Program-made: the position numbers and the translations under genes
Notes under the pieces: generated by a model
Database searches by the model: none
Told to the model about the DNA's origin: nothing
The model's input: only the letters and a program-made list of their open reading frames with translations
Part shown: in pieces, positions 7,384 to 16,571 of the stretch
Numbering within the stretch: the stretch's first letter is position 1
Layout of the letters: each line of letters opens with the position of its first letter
Origin: Clostridiaceae bacterium
GTDB taxonomy: Bacteria > Bacillota > Clostridia > Lachnospirales > Lachnospiraceae
Length of the DNA: 64,000 nucleotides
NCBI GenBank assembly: GCA_902363735.1
Contig: CABJBA010000009.1
Span: forward strand, 170,076-234,075
Direction of reading: 5' to 3'

Positions 7384-8760
7384 TTATCTTGCTGATTCTA
7401 ACTGCTTATTAATGTCACCAATCATAAACGCTGCAACACCCGCTGCATCCTCCTGACCATAGCTTAACATCTGCATACCCATATAATAAGTCCCATCAGG
7501 ATTTTTTAAGGCTGACCTCTCAAATACAGGGTCAAACTTAAGGGTTGTCCATTCCATTACCTTTGCATTAGCTTCTGCGGCAAGACTGGAAGATAAATCT
7601 AAGTATTCCAGAGCCTTTTCATTGGCAGGAACGCCACGAGTATCTCCAAGTATTTTGACGCCTTCCGCTTCTCCCAGAAGGAACTGAATTAAAGCTGCTG
7701 CCTCTGCCGGATGAGCTGATGTTTCAGGTATTGCAAATACCATGGACGCCTTGGTCATTCCTCCCTGAAATTCACCCATCTTGATAAAATCACCTACAGC
7801 AAAATCAAAGCCGGGAGCTGCTTCTTTAAATTTCTTTAAGTTGCTGTCCCATATATACATTCCTGCATAATGTCCGTCAATCCACCTCTGGTTCGTATCT
7901 ACCAGCTCAGAGCCATCTCCAGCCAGAACCTTTAATGTGGGAATTACATGTTTTTCTTCCAGCAGCAGGAGCCATTCCATACCTTCCTGAACCTCTTCCT
8001 GTGTATATTGAAGTTCATAATTTTCTACCCATGGCTTTCCGTATTTGCATTGCAGATAGTATACCATCAGGGTCATACGATCCAGCTCATTTAAAATCAG
8101 GGGATAATAAGTTCCGTCTTCATAAGATGCAAAAGCCTCTCCAACCGCATACAATTCTTCCAGAGTGGTTGGAATCTCTACACCCACAGCCTCTAACGTT
8201 GTGGTGTTCCAGAAAAAGGCACGTCCCGTGTTGCTGACAGGAAGCGACTGAAGCTTTCCGTCTATGGTGTAGTAATCCCGGTCAAACTTGTGGTATGCGC
8301 TTAAATCAATAATGTCTGATGCCTTATTTAAATCAAAAAACATATTTCCGTCAGGAGAATAATTAAATACCCAGTCCATGTTAAGCTGAATCACATCTGC
8401 ACCGGAGCCTGATTTTAAGGACAGTGCAACCTTCTCCTCATGACCTGTAAAGGATTCATACTCCGCTTCCACCTTGATGTTGGGATACTTTGCCTCAAAT
8501 GCCTTAATGGCCTCTAAGGTGGCCTGATGCCTGCTGTCTCCGCCCCACCAGTTCATACGAAGGGTAATAGGGTCTGTGGTGTTCACAAGAAGGCCCTCTG
8601 CCTTTGCCGGTTCCCCGCTCCCGGTGCTTTCTGTCTGGGCTGCTGCTGTTGTTCCTTCTGTTGTCTTGCCATTCTCCGTCGGCATACAGCCCCCTAAGGA
8701 TGCCGCCATAATTCCTGCCATTGCAAGGGCAGCCGCTTGTTTGAATCTGTTTTTTTTCAT
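7384..8760 (-). CDS. Carbohydrate ABC transporter solute-binding lipoprotein (family 1)
   Basis: 458 aa from the ATG at 8760 behind GAGGAGGAA. The lipoprotein signal is MKKNRFKQ..., then AMAGIMAASLGGC, giving Cys as the lipid anchor; a Thr/Ser-rich linker follows. The body matches family 1 sugar-binding proteins: LRMNWWGGDSRHQATLEAI, FEAKYPNIKVEAEYESFTG, VIQLNMDWVFNYS. It binds the substrate outside the membrane for the MalFG-type permeases encoded just upstream. The ligand is unknown; the neighbouring dehydratase hints at a sugar acid or uronide. Last gene of the operon before the terminator. Confidence 0.92.
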   Translation of the reverse strand: MKKNRFKQAAALAMAGIMAASLGGCMPTENGKTTEGTTAAAQTESTGSGEPAKAEGLLVNTTDPITLRMNWWGGDSRHQATLEAIKAFEAKYPNIKVEAEYESFTGHEEKVALSLKSGSGADVIQLNMDWVFNYSPDGNMFFDLNKASDIIDLSAYHKFDRDYYTIDGKLQSLPVSNTGRAFFWNTTTLEAVGVEIPTTLEELYAVGEAFASYEDGTYYPLILNELDRMTLMVYYLQCKYGKPWVENYELQYTQEEVQEGMEWLLLLEEKHVIPTLKVLAGDGSELVDTNQRWIDGHYAGMYIWDSNLKKFKEAAPGFDFAVGDFIKMGEFQGGMTKASMVFAIPETSAHPAEAAALIQFLLGEAEGVKILGDTRGVPANEKALEYLDLSSSLAAEANAKVMEWTTLKFDPVFERSALKNPDGTYYMGMQMLSYGQEDAAGVAAFMIGDINKQLESAR

Positions 8761-8793
8761 TGTGTTCCTCCTCAATTCTTAATAATATAGTTT

Positions 8794-9642
8794 TTAACCC
8801 TTTACCCCGCCTGCTGCAATCCCATCCACAAAAGATCTCTGTGCCAGGAAAAAAACAGTTAAGGACGGAATAATCGCGATCAGCGACATTGCCAGAACAC
8901 GGTTCCATTCAAACCCTACATCAGCATCCATAGACATGCGCAAAAAGATGGAAACCGGATATTTTGAAACCGTATTTATATAAATCAATGGTCCCATAAA
9001 ATCATTGGACGTCCACATAAACTGGAATAAAGCACAGGATACTATGGAGGGCTTCAGCATAGGTACAATTACATACCATAAGGTCTGAATGACATTACAG
9101 CCGTCAATTTTTGCCGCCTCTTCCAGTTCTTTTGGAATGCCTCTGAGAAACTGGATCAGCATGTATACAAAATAAGTATCACCGGCAAAGAGAGAGGGAA
9201 TGAGCAGCGGAAAATAAGAATCCAGCCAGCCGATCTGATTGAACAAAATATACTGAGGCACATTCAGCACAACCTGAGGGAGAAACAGGGTGGATAATAA
9301 CACTGCAAAGGAAAACTTTTTTCCAATAAAATGAAATCTTGCAAAACCGTAAGCAGTAATTACTGCTGACAAAACTGTGGCTGCCACCTTGGGAATCACA
9401 AACTTATATGTATTGGCCATAAAGTACAAAAGCGTCATTCCTTCATATCCCTTAAAGCCTCTTACATACCCCTCCAGTGTAGGTGCCAGAGGAATAAATC
9501 CGATACCGGAAAAAATTTCTGCATTGGTTTTAAAGGAAGCTCCGACCATCCAGATCAGAGGATATACCATTACAGTTCCTACTACAATAAGAAGCAGATA
9601 CCGCAAAAAAAGGTTGATTTTATTTCTTGTCTCTTTTGTCAT
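8794..9642 (-). CDS. Carbohydrate ABC transporter permease, MalG type
   Basis: 282 aa with six predicted membrane segments beginning at LFLRYLLLIVVGTVMVYPLIWM. The EAA loop that contacts the ATPase reads ELEEAAKIDGCNVIQTLW (about residues 175-192). It ends with the family's FLAQRSFVDGIAAGGVKG. It forms the membrane channel with the MalF-type partner 5 bp upstream. No ATP-binding gene is in the operon. Such importers often share a genome-wide MsmK-type ATPase. Confidence 0.93.
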   Translation of the reverse strand: MTKETRNKINLFLRYLLLIVVGTVMVYPLIWMVGASFKTNAEIFSGIGFIPLAPTLEGYVRGFKGYEGMTLLYFMANTYKFVIPKVAATVLSAVITAYGFARFHFIGKKFSFAVLLSTLFLPQVVLNVPQYILFNQIGWLDSYFPLLIPSLFAGDTYFVYMLIQFLRGIPKELEEAAKIDGCNVIQTLWYVIVPMLKPSIVSCALFQFMWTSNDFMGPLIYINTVSKYPVSIFLRMSMDADVGFEWNRVLAMSLIAIIPSLTVFFLAQRSFVDGIAAGGVKG

Positions 9643-9647
9643 TGTAC

Positions 9648-10586
9648 CTACCTCCCATCCTCGTCACCGTAATAAACCCAGTATTTCTGGCTCATAAATG
9701 CTATAATTGTAAATGTGGTAATGATCAGGAACAAAAGCCATGCAATGGCACTTGCCATTCCCATTTCATAACTCTTAAATGCATTGTTATAAACCAGCAG
9801 GGATACCAGGGTGGTGGAGCGCAGAGGGCCTCCTCTGGTAATGATAAAGGGACCGTTAAACTCCTGGAATTTGTGGCATAACTGAGTGACAAAGTTGTAG
9901 AAAATAACCGGTGTAATAAGAGGGACCGTTATCTTTAAAAACTGTCTCCATTTTCCTGCACCGTCAATGGAGGCCGCCTCATATAAATCTGCTGAAACTC
10001 CTTTTAATGCCGCCAGGAAAATAACCATAGGCGATCCAAACTGCCAGATCCGCAAAAGCACAATCACGAAGAACGCTCCTCCCGGATCACCCAGCCAATT
10101 AAATGGCTCCAAACCAAACCTTCCGGTTATCATATTGATCAGACCATCTGTCTTAAACAGGAATCTCCACAACACTGCAATGGATACGGAGCCTCCCAAA
10201 ATGGAAGGAATATAGTAAGCAGTACGAAAGAAGTTCACACCTCTGATCTTAAAGTTCAATATGTAGGCAATAAACAAAGCAAAAGCCAATTCAAGAGGCA
10301 CTGTAATAAATGCATATTTAAAAGTTTGTTCAAATGCCATCATGGTCAGCTTATCACTGAGGATTTCCCTGTAATTTTGAAGACCCACAAAAGACGCCGG
10401 GCGGAATAAATTATATTGATGAAAACTGTAGGTCAAAGACGCAATAAACGGGTACAGCTTAAAAATGGCAAATCCGATCCACCATGGTAAAATAAACAGA
10501 AAACCAAAATTCTTTTTTACAAAGTCACGGGGATTTTTATACCTTGGAATATTCATTGTTTTTGTTTTTCTATGCTGTGTTCCCAT
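9648..10586 (-). CDS. Carbohydrate ABC transporter permease, MalF type
   Basis: 312 aa. After a basic N-terminus comes FLFILPWWIGFAIFKLYPF and five further membrane segments. The EAA loop is DLYEAASIDGAGKWRQFLK. It is the first permease of the importer and follows the dehydratase gene by 23 bp, so the uptake and catabolic genes are one transcript. The start ATG at 10586 has GGGAGGG upstream. Confidence 0.93.
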   Translation of the reverse strand: MGTQHRKTKTMNIPRYKNPRDFVKKNFGFLFILPWWIGFAIFKLYPFIASLTYSFHQYNLFRPASFVGLQNYREILSDKLTMMAFEQTFKYAFITVPLELAFALFIAYILNFKIRGVNFFRTAYYIPSILGGSVSIAVLWRFLFKTDGLINMITGRFGLEPFNWLGDPGGAFFVIVLLRIWQFGSPMVIFLAALKGVSADLYEAASIDGAGKWRQFLKITVPLITPVIFYNFVTQLCHKFQEFNGPFIITRGGPLRSTTLVSLLVYNNAFKSYEMGMASAIAWLLFLIITTFTIIAFMSQKYWVYYGDEDGR

Positions 10587-10609
10587 AGCCCTCCCTCTCC
10601 AATCCCTTT

Positions 10610-11755
10610 TTATTTTTCTGCATAAAACACCTTTTTACTTTCCAGAAGTCCATGTTTTTCCAACTTCTCTACATCCATGCGCTGAGGATTTCCCGGCATA
10701 TCAGACTGGCAGTAAAACCTTCCTCCCCGCTCTTCCGGCTGAAATAAGGTGTATTCTCCCACAGGCCTGCTGATGGGCTCATGATATTCAATCTTTTCAT
10801 TCTCTTCATATAAGCATCCAAAGATAGCATTGAGATAAATCCTGCCTCCGGAAGAGAATGTAACCCCCTTTTCCTTTGCCAGATCACGAATCTTAAGCAA
10901 ATCGTCAATCCGGCTCATGCGGCCCATGGAAGGCTGTAAATGGTCCACACCTTTTTCAACATAAGTTTCATAGGCATAAAACGTTCTCATGGATTCACCA
11001 AAGGCAATGGGCATGGGCACTCCCATCTCCTTCAGTCTTTTGATTCCATTCATATCATGGGAATGAACAGGTTCCTCAAGCCACGCAAGTCCATAAGGCT
11101 CTGCCAGTCTGGCAAACCTGTGGGCATCCTCCACTTCCCAGCGCTGATTGGCATCCACCGCAATTCCCGCATCCGGCCCAAGGGCCTTTCGGACTTTTTC
11201 AATACGTCTTAAGTCCCGCTCCATATTGGTTCCGTCATCGCTTCCCACCTTGAATTTAACGGTCTGATAGCCTTCCTCTGCATAACGCATCATATCTTCT
11301 ACCAGCTCCTCATCCTCCAGCAGAAGGGAACCGCCTCCTTTATAAGCTGCTGCCCAGTCCTTTCCGGCTCCAAGGAACCTGTGAAGGGGCTTTCCCGCCC
11401 GTTGAGCAAGAATATCCAGCATCATCAAATCCAGTTGCCCCACTTCCACGGCCTGACCGCTTTGAAAGCCTGCATTCCGGGTTTTCCAGTATAAGGTGTC
11501 TCTCCACTGATTGTAGCTTTTCGTTTCCCCGTTTAAAATCATTGGGAATATGTTTTTTACAAAGCTTCTTCCCACCGTCAAATGTGCGCATGCGCCTTCT
11601 GAGTCATACAACTCAACACACCCCTGCTCCGGAGCATTTTTCCCCATGCCTCCCGTTCCATCTTTAAATGGCTTTGGCAGTGGAATGGGATGAAAATTAT
11701 AATAGACCGCCTTTACAAATCTAATGTTATCTTCAAAATCAAATATATTTTTCAT
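10610..11755 (-). CDS. Enolase-superfamily dehydratase/racemase (mandelate racemase/muconate lactonizing type)
   Basis: 381 aa from the ATG at 11755, chosen because GGAGGAAC lies directly upstream; the longer frame to 11800 has no ribosome site. The C-terminal barrel has the KxK base motif (VKFKVG, about 166), metal ligands in AVDANQRW (about 198), WLEEP (about 225) and FGES (about 250). These enzymes abstract the proton next to a carboxylate and usually dehydrate sugar acids. It is the first gene of the importer operon, so it probably acts on the imported compound. The exact substrate cannot be read. Confidence 0.88.
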   Translation of the reverse strand: MKNIFDFEDNIRFVKAVYYNFHPIPLPKPFKDGTGGMGKNAPEQGCVELYDSEGACAHLTVGRSFVKNIFPMILNGETKSYNQWRDTLYWKTRNAGFQSGQAVEVGQLDLMMLDILAQRAGKPLHRFLGAGKDWAAAYKGGGSLLLEDEELVEDMMRYAEEGYQTVKFKVGSDDGTNMERDLRRIEKVRKALGPDAGIAVDANQRWEVEDAHRFARLAEPYGLAWLEEPVHSHDMNGIKRLKEMGVPMPIAFGESMRTFYAYETYVEKGVDHLQPSMGRMSRIDDLLKIRDLAKEKGVTFSSGGRIYLNAIFGCLYEENEKIEYHEPISRPVGEYTLFQPEERGGRFYCQSDMPGNPQRMDVEKLEKHGLLESKKVFYAEK

Positions 11756-11800
11756 AAGTTCCTCCATCATAGCCCCGTCTGAATTTCTTGCATATGCCAA

Positions 11801-11829
11801 AGTATAACTTCATATTCCCCTCGGAACAA
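11801..11829 (-). promoter_or_regulatory. Sigma-A promoter of the dehydratase-importer operon
   Basis: On the minus strand TTGTTC (11824-11829), 17 bp, TATACT (11801-11806), about 45 bp before the dehydratase start. No -24/-12 (sigma-54) element was seen, which fits the regulator lacking GAFTGA. Confidence 0.6.
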
Positions 11830-11850
11830 GTGACAGAATAACCTAGAAAA

Positions 11851-11880
11851 TGCATGCACAATTTACACCTTATGCACGCA
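11851..11880. promoter_or_regulatory. Candidate activator site: inverted repeat upstream of the operon promoter
   Basis: TGCATGCACAA (11851-11861) and TTATGCACGCA (11870-11880) are imperfect 11-bp inverted arms with an 8-bp gap. They lie 21 bp upstream of the -35 box, the usual place for a class I activator. The adjacent regulator gene is the obvious candidate protein. Confidence 0.5.
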
Positions 11881-11957
11881 TTTCATTTTTTACCATATTC
11901 ATTTCATCCGGCTTTTTTCCATTGCAGAATCATTTCAGTTTGAAAGAATACACTCCT

Positions 11958-13889
11958 CTATTTTTCATCAATTTCAAATTTTTTTATCTTTCTCCACAAG
12001 GTGGTGGTGCTGATATTCAGCTCCCTGGCAGTCAGGGTACGGTTTCCGTTATATTTTTTCAGAACTTCTTTTAAAAGTTTCCGTTCCGGATTATCATCCG
12101 TTTCCCTCTCCATTTTAATGGTGGGTATTTCCGTTTCCACTGCTGCATAAATACTGGTATCCCGGTGATACAGCTCATCCAAAAGATCCCTGACATACTC
12201 CTCTGTAATGGCCCTTTTTCCCACCGTCAGAATCATGCGTTCACAAAAAGCTTCCAACTGGATGCTGTTTCCCTCCCAGGAATACTCTAAAAGGGCCTTT
12301 CTGGCACCTGCCGTCATTACATGATACCGGGAATACTGTTCCATATATTTTCTGGTATACAGATCCAGCAGATATTCCACATCTTCTCTCCTGTCCTTTA
12401 AATTGGAGATTTTTAAGCGAAGTGACTTTAAGGTGAAATACAAATCAGAACGAAACTCGAATTTCCGGCGAAGCTCTGTTAAATTCTTGGCAGTACAGGC
12501 AATGATTCTGGTGTCAATCATTAACGTATCCTCAATCTGGCCGCTTCTCATAAGCCGCTTTGTCCGTATGACCTTTGCCAGATTATACTGGGCAGGCAGG
12601 GGCAGCTTGTCAATGCTCTGTATTACCAATGTTCCATGATTAGCCTCTGCAATGGCTCCCGGCTCCAGCTCACCGGTTCCCTCATTCCTGCTGCCAAACA
12701 AGGTTCTCATCTGCTGGTCCTGGGACAAACCAGCCATATTAATCATAATAAAAGGCCCGTTTTTTCTCATACTGTAATTGTGGATTCCCTGGGCTACAGC
12801 ATCCAGTTCCGGGCCTGATATGGCTTCAATCAGCATAGGGCTGGAGGACTGAGCATACAGCCGGGCCAGTTCCACCACCTTTCTCATGTCCTTTAAATTC
12901 CTGCTGATATCATCAAATGTTCCGTAAGCCACATATCCCCTTAAATACTGTTCCTTCCTCACATCCTTATCATTCATGTCAAGTCGCTTCAAACGGTTGC
13001 ATGAGATGATGGCTCCGTCAATCCCCTTCCCCACCACAATAGGTTCTACCGACACCACCAAAGACTGGTCCTTCAGGGTCAGAAACGTGGAATAATTCTC
13101 CGCCTTACCTTCCAGGATCTGCTTCAAAGCTTTTTCATCCAGGCCGTTTAAAAGGCCGGCAACTGGCTTTCCAATGCATTTTTCCGAATTACACCCAAGG
13201 ATCTGCTCCATAGCACGGTTTATCACAAGAACTTTACCTGCCACGCTGACCTTTATGATTCCATTAAATGCACTGTCCAAAATAGTGGAAAACTGAGCAT
13301 AGTTGTGCTGCTCAATTTCCGCCATATAATATAGGGATTCAGCATTTTTAAGAGCTACCCGTATGGCTTCCCCTGTAGAAGACATGTAAATTCCCGGTAT
13401 TCCCATCTGATACGCTCCGTCAAGGGCGGCTTCACCTCCGATGATAATATCCAGCTTATCTTCCCCGGCCCTCTCCATGGTATTTCTCCATTCTTCCACG
13501 TCTTTTAAGATATAGCGCCTTAAATCAACATGGTACAGCTCATTAAAATAGGTGGTATCACTGAGCATATCCCCCCAGCCAAAAATACCGATTTTAGGAC
13601 AGTCCCTCTCCACAATGCCCTTTGCTCTCATGACCAGGAGCCCAAGTTCCTGTGCTGTCATCACAATTTCTGCCACTGCCACATTGGTATTGCTCTTAAT
13701 CTCAACTGCCTGCCTTCCCCGGGCAATAATAATATTGACGCCTTCTGAAATAGCTCTCTGGGCTTCTGTTACCGCATCTTCCGTTCTGATCTTTTTCAGA
13801 ATCATCACATGATTGTCTTTCTCTTTTAAAATCTTCTGTGCCTGCTCATACATTTCATCGGTTGGCACGAACAATGCAATCCCCGACAT
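11958..13889 (-). CDS. PrpR-N/PAS transcriptional regulator with degenerate sigma-54-type AAA domain
   Basis: 643 aa from the ATG at 13889 (AGGAGG 6 bases upstream). Order: PrpR_N sensor domain (1-185), PAS (about 190-300, NGIIKVSVAGKVLVINRAME), AAA-like domain (330-550), Fis-type helix-turn-helix (about 610-640, LTARELNISTTTLWRKI). The AAA part has lost its machinery. Where a Walker A GESGTGKE is expected it reads EAISGPELDA. The GAFTGA loop is replaced by NEGTGELEPGA. Walker B reads LVIQSIDKLPL without the acidic pair. It should bind DNA but neither hydrolyse ATP nor remodel sigma-54, as in TyrR-like proteins. It overlaps the MBL gene end by 35 bp and sits upstream of the operon it probably controls. 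Confidence 0.85.
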   Translation of the reverse strand: MSGIALFVPTDEMYEQAQKILKEKDNHVMILKKIRTEDAVTEAQRAISEGVNIIIARGRQAVEIKSNTNVAVAEIVMTAQELGLLVMRAKGIVERDCPKIGIFGWGDMLSDTTYFNELYHVDLRRYILKDVEEWRNTMERAGEDKLDIIIGGEAALDGAYQMGIPGIYMSSTGEAIRVALKNAESLYYMAEIEQHNYAQFSTILDSAFNGIIKVSVAGKVLVINRAMEQILGCNSEKCIGKPVAGLLNGLDEKALKQILEGKAENYSTFLTLKDQSLVVSVEPIVVGKGIDGAIISCNRLKRLDMNDKDVRKEQYLRGYVAYGTFDDISRNLKDMRKVVELARLYAQSSSPMLIEAISGPELDAVAQGIHNYSMRKNGPFIMINMAGLSQDQQMRTLFGSRNEGTGELEPGAIAEANHGTLVIQSIDKLPLPAQYNLAKVIRTKRLMRSGQIEDTLMIDTRIIACTAKNLTELRRKFEFRSDLYFTLKSLRLKISNLKDRREDVEYLLDLYTRKYMEQYSRYHVMTAGARKALLEYSWEGNSIQLEAFCERMILTVGKRAITEEYVRDLLDELYHRDTSIYAAVETEIPTIKMERETDDNPERKLLKEVLKKYNGNRTLTARELNISTTTLWRKIKKFEIDEK

Positions 13890-14733
13890 CCATTTCCTCC
13901 TCTTCCCGAACCATAGTTTCAAACCGGTTTCTCACAAAATCCAGATATCGATTCCACTCTGACCGGTCAATGAACGGATTAGGAGCTTCCGGATGAGCCT
14001 CCATAAACTGCCGTTTCTCAACCGTCCGGTTATGCCCGGCATGATTCCCCAGCATAATATCTACCGGTTCATTATATACCTTTTCCAGCCCGTTTAAAAA
14101 ATCACTTCTGCAATGGCTGTTTCCATATCTCTCAACAAAAGAGCGGCACATGGTATTAAGGCCTGCTCCCCCATGCATTCCTGCCGTCAGACGGCCTCCG
14201 TCTCCCTCAACCTCTGTAAAAAAAGATATTACTCCGTCAGAATGACCGGGGGTAGAAACAATTCTGATGCTGGTATTTCCAAGTTCAATCACATCCCCAT
14301 CCCTCATAATCCGGTCCGGAACAAATGGATCAAAATATTGGCAACCGCTTGCCTCTGTCAAAGCCAGTTGGGGCTGTTTCTGGAACATAACTGCATCCCC
14401 TTCTCCAAGATAGGTTGCCGCCCCCGACAGTTCCTTTAACAGAGCCGTCCCTCCAAAATGATCAAAATGGCCGTGTGTATGTAAAATGCAGCGGAGGTCT
14501 CCAGGATTGAATCCCAATTCCCAGATGGACTGAACCAGCATGGCCGCCGTGGTTGGATAAGTGGTATCAATGAGAATCAGCCCTTCCCCAGTATCGATTA
14601 AATGAGAGCCTACACTTTTATTTCCCACAAAATACAGGTTTCCATAAATGCGGAAAGGTTGGACCCGGTACTTCTCAGGATGGCGATAAAAATCTTCCCT
14701 TGATTTGATGTTGAATTCATATTTTGATATCAT
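13855..14733 (-). CDS. MBL-fold metallohydrolase (B3-lactamase-like fold)
   Basis: 292 aa from the ATG at 14733 (AAGGGG upstream). The two-zinc signature HTHGHFDHFGG is at about residue 84-94, with further ligands likely in STPGHSDG and LGNHAGHNR. LIDTGEGLILIDTTYP precedes the motif as in subclass B3 lactamases and related lactonases. A role as hydrolase of a lactone or ester of the imported substrate is plausible, since it is co-transcribed with the PrpR-like regulator and faces the dehydratase operon. An antibiotic role is not indicated. Confidence 0.83.
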   Translation of the reverse strand: MISKYEFNIKSREDFYRHPEKYRVQPFRIYGNLYFVGNKSVGSHLIDTGEGLILIDTTYPTTAAMLVQSIWELGFNPGDLRCILHTHGHFDHFGGTALLKELSGAATYLGEGDAVMFQKQPQLALTEASGCQYFDPFVPDRIMRDGDVIELGNTSIRIVSTPGHSDGVISFFTEVEGDGGRLTAGMHGGAGLNTMCRSFVERYGNSHCRSDFLNGLEKVYNEPVDIMLGNHAGHNRTVEKRQFMEAHPEAPNPFIDRSEWNRYLDFVRNRFETMVREEEEMDVGDCIVRANR

Positions 14734-14967
14734 GTTTCCCCTTTCTTCTACAAAAAAGATCATTCCTTAAAACCAATTTTATAGATATCATTATATCCTT
14801 TTGGGCTTAGCATTGCTATTTCCATACTATCCAATCCTGATCCTGTCTTTTATGAGTTTATTACAGTTTTACTGTTTCTGCAAGGTTTCTATTTCATATC
14901 TTTCGTTTTCATTTCATTCTTGAAACAAATATAAAAATCCAGATTAATACGTTTCCCGTTTCCATAC

Positions 14968-14994
14968 ACAATTCAAACTTTTTATCATATAAAA
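14968..14994 (+). promoter_or_regulatory. Sigma-K-like promoter of dpsA
   Basis: AC (14968-14969), 16 bp, CATATAAAA (14986-14994), close to AC-N16/17-CATAnnnTA. It lies 24 bp before the ATG. The same spacing recurs before the next two spore-region genes. Confidence 0.5.
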
Positions 14995-15017
14995 CCATTA
15001 TAAGGAGTGATGAACCT

Positions 15018-15851
15018 ATGCACAATGTTCTTTTATTAGGCGGCGATTCCAGGCAGATTTTTTTAAGCCGGATTCTGGCTGAAAACGGATTTAAGACAAC
15101 CATTCACCACAACCATGAAGATTCCTCTTTTTCCATGGAAGAAGCAATTAAAAACCACCATACCATACTTTGTCCCATTCCATTTACCAGGGATAAAATC
15201 AGCCTGTTTTCAGATCCTCCCATGAGTGATCTGGGAATCGGAAACATTCTCAATCTGCTAACCCCCGGACACACCCTGTTTGGAGGAAGCATCCCTGCTT
15301 ATGTGAAAGAATATGCAAAAACAAACAGCATTGCCTGCTTTGACTATATGGACATGGAAGATGTCACCATAAAAAACACCATAGCAACCGCAGAAGGCGC
15401 TATGGCCGAAGCAATTAAACTAAGTCCCTGCTGTCTTCACAAAAGCAAGTGCCTGATCACCGGATTCGGAAGGTGCGGAAAAACGCTGGCGCTTAAACTA
15501 AAGGGACTGGATGCCCTTGTAACCATAGCTGACCGCAATGATACCCAGCTCGCTTATGCTGACTCCATGGGATTTGATACCATTCCGCTTTATGACATGA
15601 ATTCATCCATGGAATCCTATGACTTTATCTTCAACACTATACCGGCACTTATTTTTGAAAAAAAACTGATTTTCTCCATGAATCCCGAGGTTACCGTCAT
15701 TGATATTGCATCTGCCCCGGGCGGTGTTGATTTTGAATATTGCAGACAGCAGAATATCAGGGCCAAATTATGTCTTGGACTGCCTGGAATCTATTCCCCC
15801 CAGACATCCGCTGAAATATTATTCGAAGGCATTGTTAAAAAACTATCATAA
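15018..15851 (+). CDS. dpsA: Dipicolinate synthase subunit A
   Basis: 277 aa. NVLLLGGDSRQIFLSRIL at the start and LITGFGRCGKTLALKLKGLDA (about residues 150-170, dinucleotide-binding turn) are the SpoVFA pattern. With DpsB it makes dipicolinic acid from the lysine-pathway intermediate dihydroxytetrahydrodipicolinate, in the mother cell, for loading into the spore core. AAGGAG precedes the ATG. dpsB follows 12 bp later, so the two form an operon. Its presence marks the host as a spore-former. Confidence 0.93.
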   Translation: MHNVLLLGGDSRQIFLSRILAENGFKTTIHHNHEDSSFSMEEAIKNHHTILCPIPFTRDKISLFSDPPMSDLGIGNILNLLTPGHTLFGGSIPAYVKEYAKTNSIACFDYMDMEDVTIKNTIATAEGAMAEAIKLSPCCLHKSKCLITGFGRCGKTLALKLKGLDALVTIADRNDTQLAYADSMGFDTIPLYDMNSSMESYDFIFNTIPALIFEKKLIFSMNPEVTVIDIASAPGGVDFEYCRQQNIRAKLCLGLPGIYSPQTSAEILFEGIVKKLS

Positions 15852-15863
15852 AGGAGTCTTACC

Positions 15864-16442
15864 ATGAAACTGGAAGGAATGAAAATCGGCCTGGCATTTA
15901 CCGGGTCTTTCTGCACCTTTGACAAAATAGAAACCGAAGTAAAATCCCTGGTAGAAAAGGGCGGTGACATCTACCCTATTTTTTCAACAAATACCCAGTT
16001 CACCAATTCCCGGTTTGGAGATACAGGAGAATATATGAAACGTATTTCTGATATTACCGGTCATGAACCCATATTAAGCCTGGAAGAAGCAGAGCCGATC
16101 GGACCCAAAGGCTATCTGGATATCCTCCTCATTGCTCCCTGCACCGGAAACACCCTTGCAAAGCTGGCTAACGGCATTACAGATTCTCCTGTTCTCATGG
16201 CCGCCAAGGCCCATTTGCGTAATTCAAAACCCCTGGTCATTTCCCTTTCCACCAATGACGCCCTGGGAATTAATTTTAAAAATGTAGGGGAATTATTTAA
16301 TGTTAAAAATATTTATTTTGTCCCCTTTGGCCAGGATGATCCTGTAAAAAAACCTAACTCCATGATTGCCCACACTCACTTAATTGCCGACACCCTGGAG
16401 CTGGCACTGGAAGGAAAACAGATACAGCCCGTTATTTTATAA
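15864..16442 (+). CDS. dpsB: Dipicolinate synthase subunit B
   Basis: 192 aa, the flavoprotein-like subunit (SpoVFB). KIGLAFTGSFCTFDKI at the start and LLIAPCTGNTLAKLANGITDSPVLMAAKAH (read in two parts, about 90-120) follow the Dfp/flavoprotein family pattern. It acts with DpsA in dipicolinate synthesis. AAGGAG precedes the ATG. A hairpin at 16456-16486 closes the operon. Confidence 0.93.
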   Translation: MKLEGMKIGLAFTGSFCTFDKIETEVKSLVEKGGDIYPIFSTNTQFTNSRFGDTGEYMKRISDITGHEPILSLEEAEPIGPKGYLDILLIAPCTGNTLAKLANGITDSPVLMAAKAHLRNSKPLVISLSTNDALGINFKNVGELFNVKNIYFVPFGQDDPVKKPNSMIAHTHLIADTLELALEGKQIQPVIL

Positions 16443-16455
16443 CCAGGAAAAGGAA

Positions 16456-16486
16456 ACAGCAGGAACCAAAAAATAGTTCCTGCTGT
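16456..16486 (+). terminator. Hairpin after dpsAB
   Basis: ACAGCAGGAAC (16456-16466) and GTTCCTGCTGT (16476-16486) form a perfect 11-bp stem. No long T run follows, so termination strength is uncertain. Confidence 0.6.
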
Positions 16487-16513
16487 AATAAACCTGACCC
16501 CTTATCTTCCATC

Positions 16514-16540
16514 ACTACTTCCTCTGTACCTCATATAATA
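16514..16540 (+). promoter_or_regulatory. Sigma-K-like promoter of the 100-aa protein
   Basis: AC (16514-16515), 16 bp, CATATAATA (16532-16540), a full match to CATAnnnTA, 32 bp before the ATG. Confidence 0.55.
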
Positions 16541-16571
16541 TTAATGTCATCAACTATAAAGGAGTAAAATT

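Noticed and set aside
11756..11957. Sigma-54 promoter (GG-N10-GC) for the PrpR-like regulator's operon
   Set aside because: The only GG/GC pair (near 11790) has wrong spacing, while a good sigma-A promoter is present.
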